Assembly (NCBI GenBank): GCA_945874095.1
Contig: CAMCFM010000045.1
Span: 1 to 14,992 of the forward strand
DNA: 14,992 nucleotides
Origin: Candidatus Kuenenia stuttgartensis
Lineage (GTDB): Bacteria > Planctomycetota > Planctomycetia > Isosphaerales > Isosphaeraceae
Direction of reading: 5' to 3'
The notes under the pieces are model-generated. The model worked only from the letters and a program-made list of their open reading frames with translations. It had not been told where the DNA came from and did no database searches. This document shows positions 12,867 through 14,992 of the stretch, piece by piece. The stretch's first letter is position 1, and each line of letters begins with the position of its first letter. The position numbers and the translations under genes are program-made.

Positions 12867-13673
12867 TCAGATCCCCCTGTTGGTCGCCACGCTCGTCGTC
12901 ATTTCGTTCGTCGACACCATTGAGGCTTGCACAAGCTCCACGCCCGACCGCCTCAACATCTGCCTCTGCTCATTCGTCAGACCGTTATCTGTCACCAGTC
13001 GACCGATTTCATTCAAACCACACAGCCGGGACAGGGAAAGTTTGCCGAACTTCGTTTGATCGGCCACCACCACCACATCCTGAGCCACAGCCATCATTTG
13101 TCTTTGTGTATCGACCAAAATTGTGTTCGAGTTATAGATCCCGTCAGGCATGATCCCTGCAGCACCCAAAAACACGTACCTCACCCGAAGACTTGCCAGA
13201 GCCGCAATCGCCATGGGCCCCATCGCCACACCCGTCCTCGGATAAACGTATCCACCGACCAGTACCAGATCTGTCCCTGGATGCCCCGCCACCATCGCCG
13301 CAATCGGCAAGCTATTGGTGACCACCTGTAAAGGCCGGCCACATAAGGCCCTAGCCACTTCCAGGGTGGTCGTCCCACCATCCAGCAACACACTCTCTCC
13401 ATCCGCCACCAGCGCCGCTGCCGCTCGACCAATCATCCGCTTCTCGGCCGCCATCGAGCCCGCCCGGTCTTCCAAAGCAGGCATTGTTCGCAACTCTGCC
13501 GAACAAAACGCCCCACCATGAGTCCGCCGGGCCAACCCAGCCTGATCCAACGCATCCAAGTCCCGTCTGACTGTCGATTCCGAGACACCAAGAGTGCTCA
13601 CCAACTCCGACAAGGTTGCAAAACCTCGGGCGTTGATCAGTTCCAAAAGCTCTTGCCGACGCTTATCAATCAT
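12867..13673 (-). CDS. DeoR-family transcriptional regulator of the BMC operon
   Basis: 268 residues from ATG 13673; a TTG immediately before it is a less likely start. Residues 1-56 are a DeoR winged helix-turn-helix (SELVSTLGVSESTVRRDLDA, then ARRTHGGAF). The rest is the DeoR sensor domain, which binds phosphorylated sugars: VLLDGGTTTLEVARAL (95-110), TNSLPIA, VGGYVYPRTG, GAAGI and VVADQTKFGK (202-211). As the first gene of the operon it probably controls its own promoter and the whole locus, most likely as a repressor relieved by a sugar phosphate that feeds the aldolase. The ligand is inferred. Candidate operator repeats lie directly upstream (13674-13727). Confidence 0.93.
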   Translation of the reverse strand: MIDKRRQELLELINARGFATLSELVSTLGVSESTVRRDLDALDQAGLARRTHGGAFCSAELRTMPALEDRAGSMAAEKRMIGRAAAALVADGESVLLDGGTTTLEVARALCGRPLQVVTNSLPIAAMVAGHPGTDLVLVGGYVYPRTGVAMGPMAIAALASLRVRYVFLGAAGIMPDGIYNSNTILVDTQRQMMAVAQDVVVVADQTKFGKLSLSRLCGLNEIGRLVTDNGLTNEQRQMLRRSGVELVQASMVSTNEMTTSVATNRGI

Positions 13674-13736
13674 CAAACGGTCAAGACCTCTGACTGGTTT
13701 CTATCAAAATCTATCACGCAAACGGTCGAGTTGGCA
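13674..13736 (-). promoter_or_regulatory. Operon promoter/operator candidate with two sets of direct repeats
   Basis: On the minus strand TGATAGA occurs twice exactly 10 bp apart (13700-13706 and 13710-13716), about one helical turn. GACCGTTTG occurs twice, 45 bp apart (13674-13682 and 13719-13727). TTGCCA (13731-13736) followed after 18 nt by TAGATT is a plausible -35/-10 pair overlapping the repeats. This arrangement fits an autoregulated DeoR operator. Confidence 0.45.
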
Positions 13737-13758
13737 AGTGCCCGCCACTCTTTATTTT
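13731..13758 (+). promoter_or_regulatory. Possible fpg promoter
   Basis: TTGGCA (13731-13736), a 16-nt gap and TATTTT (13753-13758) form a possible plus-strand promoter about 127 bp before fpg. It lies back to back with the operon promoter. The assignment is by motif only; nothing else is evident in 13759-13885. Confidence 0.25.
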
Positions 13759-13885
13759 GTAAATTCGTTGTATTGTGCCCATTTTCCATCATGAGCCGCC
13801 TTCCCTTTTCCAAGCCGCATCTTGCGACCGGACTGTCCCTTAATCCACAATATCGGCAAACAAGCCTCTACAGGATGAACCAACT

Positions 13886-14743
13886 ATGCCGGAATTGCCC
13901 GAAGTGGAAACGATGGTGCGGGGCCTGCGGCCTGCAATGCTCGGATCCACCATCCTCCAGATCGAACTCCTTGACCACTTCATGCTCCATGGAGGAAGCC
14001 CGGATCAAATCTCACAATCCCTGACCAATCATAAGGTTCTGGCAATCCACCGGCGCGGCAAGTGGGTCCTGTTCGAAGTCGAAACCGGCCCCGTCCTGGT
14101 CATCGAACCCCGCATGACCGGCGGATTCTGGCTCGTCACCCCCGATCGCCCCAACCAGGCCCGCCTGATCTTTCATGTCAGCGTTGCACCCTATAAAATC
14201 TGGTTCTGCGACACCCGCAGACTTGGCAGAATAAGGCTTTACGCTAATCTGGACGAGGCCCAGACCGCGATCAGCAAGTCGCAGGCTGAAGATGCACTGG
14301 CCATCACTTGCGATGCTTTGACTGATCGCTTGAAAAAAACCAGCCGTCCCATCAAGCCGACTCTGATGGATCAAAAAATCGTCAGCGGGATCGGGAATAT
14401 TTACGCCGACGAAATTCTTTTCGCCGCACGCATTCATCCTGAGCGAATCTCTTCCGGGCTAAAGCTGACAGAAATCCGTCAGATCCATTCTCAAATCAGC
14501 CCGATTCTCGAACGGGCCATCGAAGCTGAGGGTACCAGCTTTGATGCCGGTTATCGTACCGTCCTCGGGCTTGAAGGCGGATTCCTGGCCGTCAATGCCA
14601 TGTACGGTCACGGCGGCGAACCTTGCCCAGCTTGCCAAACCGCGATCCTGAAAACTCAGATCACAGGCCTTGCCAATCGCCCGACCCACTATTGCCCCAA
14701 GTGTCAGACTCTGCCTGGCAAGAAGAAACGGGTTCAATCGTAA
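13886..14743 (+). CDS. mutM: Formamidopyrimidine-DNA glycosylase (Fpg/MutM)
   Basis: Base-excision repair enzyme that removes oxidised purines such as 8-oxoguanine and cuts the abasic site. 285 residues, close to the usual ~270. The start MPELPEVET provides the catalytic N-terminal Pro and Glu after Met removal. K59 in HRRGKW, M77 in RMTGG, the RRLG motif (111-114), the helix-two-turn-helix MDQKIVSGIGNIYADEILF (161-179), and the C-terminal zinc finger (C247, C250, C270, C273, with R265) are all present. It has no evident link to the BMC operon and is divergently transcribed from it. A short basic tail follows the zinc finger. Confidence 0.97.
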   Translation: MPELPEVETMVRGLRPAMLGSTILQIELLDHFMLHGGSPDQISQSLTNHKVLAIHRRGKWVLFEVETGPVLVIEPRMTGGFWLVTPDRPNQARLIFHVSVAPYKIWFCDTRRLGRIRLYANLDEAQTAISKSQAEDALAITCDALTDRLKKTSRPIKPTLMDQKIVSGIGNIYADEILFAARIHPERISSGLKLTEIRQIHSQISPILERAIEAEGTSFDAGYRTVLGLEGGFLAVNAMYGHGGEPCPACQTAILKTQITGLANRPTHYCPKCQTLPGKKKRVQS

Positions 14744-14771
14744 AACTCCGACTGGTCAAACAATCCCGAAT

Positions 14772-14797
14772 GAGTTAGCTTTAAAATGGCTTAACTC
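14772..14797 (+). terminator. Weak hairpin after fpg
   Basis: GAGTTAGC (14772-14779) pairs with GCTTAACTC (14789-14797) with one bulged T around a loop of about 9 nt. No U-run follows, so it is at best a weak terminator between fpg and the next gene. Confidence 0.25.
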
Positions 14798-14867
14798 GCC
14801 ACTCCATAAATATTGCTGGAAATATCGCCAGTCAACATGCGGCTGAATCGAAGGAGGTCGGTCTCAA

Positions 14868-14992
14868 TTGTCCTACCGAACCTTTAAACACCTGCTCGGC
14901 GAAACCAGCCTTGAACGCAAGTGCCGCTTCATCTTCGGTGGCGGAATTCTGATTTTGGTCACCCTCAGCTTTTATTTTTATGGCCAGAAAAC
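14868..14992 (+). CDS. N-terminus of a membrane protein, possibly a sensor kinase (partial)
   Basis: A TTG at 14868 with a perfect AAGGAGGT (14851-14858) about 10 nt upstream opens a frame to the window edge. It encodes SYRTFKHLLGETSLERKCRF and then a hydrophobic stretch (IFGGGILILVTLSFYFYG), a single N-terminal transmembrane helix with basic residues on the cytoplasmic side. This layout and wording are reminiscent of planctomycetal membrane-bound sensor histidine kinases, but only 41 codons are visible, so the function is a guess. Same strand as fpg, 124 bp downstream. Confidence 0.65.
   Translation, partial: MSYRTFKHLLGETSLERKCRFIFGGGILILVTLSFYFYGQK

Noticed and set aside
12395..13153. Plus-strand open frame (252 codons) opposite PduL and DeoR
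   Set aside because: Both minus-strand proteins are clear family members; this frame is His/Arg/Ser-rich shadow coding.
3194..13673. Classification as a propanediol (Pdu) or ethanolamine (Eut) compartment
   Set aside because: No diol dehydratase, ammonia-lyase, reactivase or BMC-T gene is present; the class II aldolase marks it as PVM type.
13518..14024. Plus-strand open frame spanning the DeoR start, intergenic region and fpg start
   Set aside because: It overlaps the DeoR N-terminus and the fpg N-terminus in another frame and shows no domain features.
1..14992. CRISPR arrays, tRNA or rRNA genes, insertion sequences
   Set aside because: No regularly spaced repeats, cloverleaf-like sequences, rRNA segments, transposase frames or terminal inverted repeats were seen.

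Overview
The window looks like a chromosomal segment of a mesophilic planctomycete. The basis is protein family content rather than a database match: a formylglycine-type sulfatase, an FHA/zinc-ribbon/Ser-Thr kinase, a Tat-signal protein start, and above all a bacterial microcompartment (BMC) operon of the Planctomycetes/Verrucomicrobia (PVM) type, experimentally described in Planctopirus limnophila. Genus and species cannot be fixed from this sequence.

Layout. Left flank: a truncated minus-strand gene with a Tat signal (1-80), a divergent plus-strand secreted sulfatase (about 283-1650), and a minus-strand FHA-Ser/Thr kinase (1647-2927) that converges on the sulfatase with a 4-bp overlap. Centre: a run of 14 minus-strand genes, read from right to left (13673 down to 3194). 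They are a DeoR regulator, PduL phosphotransacylase, three BMC-H hexamer shell proteins, an acetate-kinase-family enzyme, BMC-P pentamer 1, CoA-acylating aldehyde dehydrogenase, BMC-P 2, an unknown protein, BMC-P 3, class II (fuculose/rhamnulose-phosphate type) aldolase, a lactate/malate dehydrogenase, and a TIM-barrel aldolase-like protein with a Cys/His-rich tail. A stem-loop at 3126-3158 probably ends the transcript. Right flank: plus-strand fpg/mutM (13886-14743) and the start of a membrane protein, possibly a sensor kinase, that runs off the edge (14868 onward).

How the genes work together (inferred from the families). A deoxysugar phosphate (L-fuculose-1-P or L-rhamnulose-1-P) is cleaved to DHAP and lactaldehyde. 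The aldehyde dehydrogenase makes lactyl-CoA, PduL exchanges CoA for phosphate, and the kinase makes ATP plus lactate. The dehydrogenase may recycle NAD(H) or oxidise lactate. Short amphipathic helices that look like encapsulation peptides occur on the aldehyde dehydrogenase and PduL (N-terminal), the aldolase (C-terminal), the unknown protein (N-terminal) and perhaps the TIM-barrel protein (C-terminal). No BMC-T shell gene, diol dehydratase, glycyl-radical enzyme, sugar isomerase or sugar kinase is present, so the upstream sugar steps must be encoded elsewhere.

The least explained parts are the unknown 263-residue protein translationally coupled between two pentamer genes, the TIM-barrel protein with its metal-binding-like tail, an acetate kinase with an altered active-site signature, three hexamers with three different pore loops, and several intergenic RNA/DNA elements that could set shell-to-enzyme ratios.
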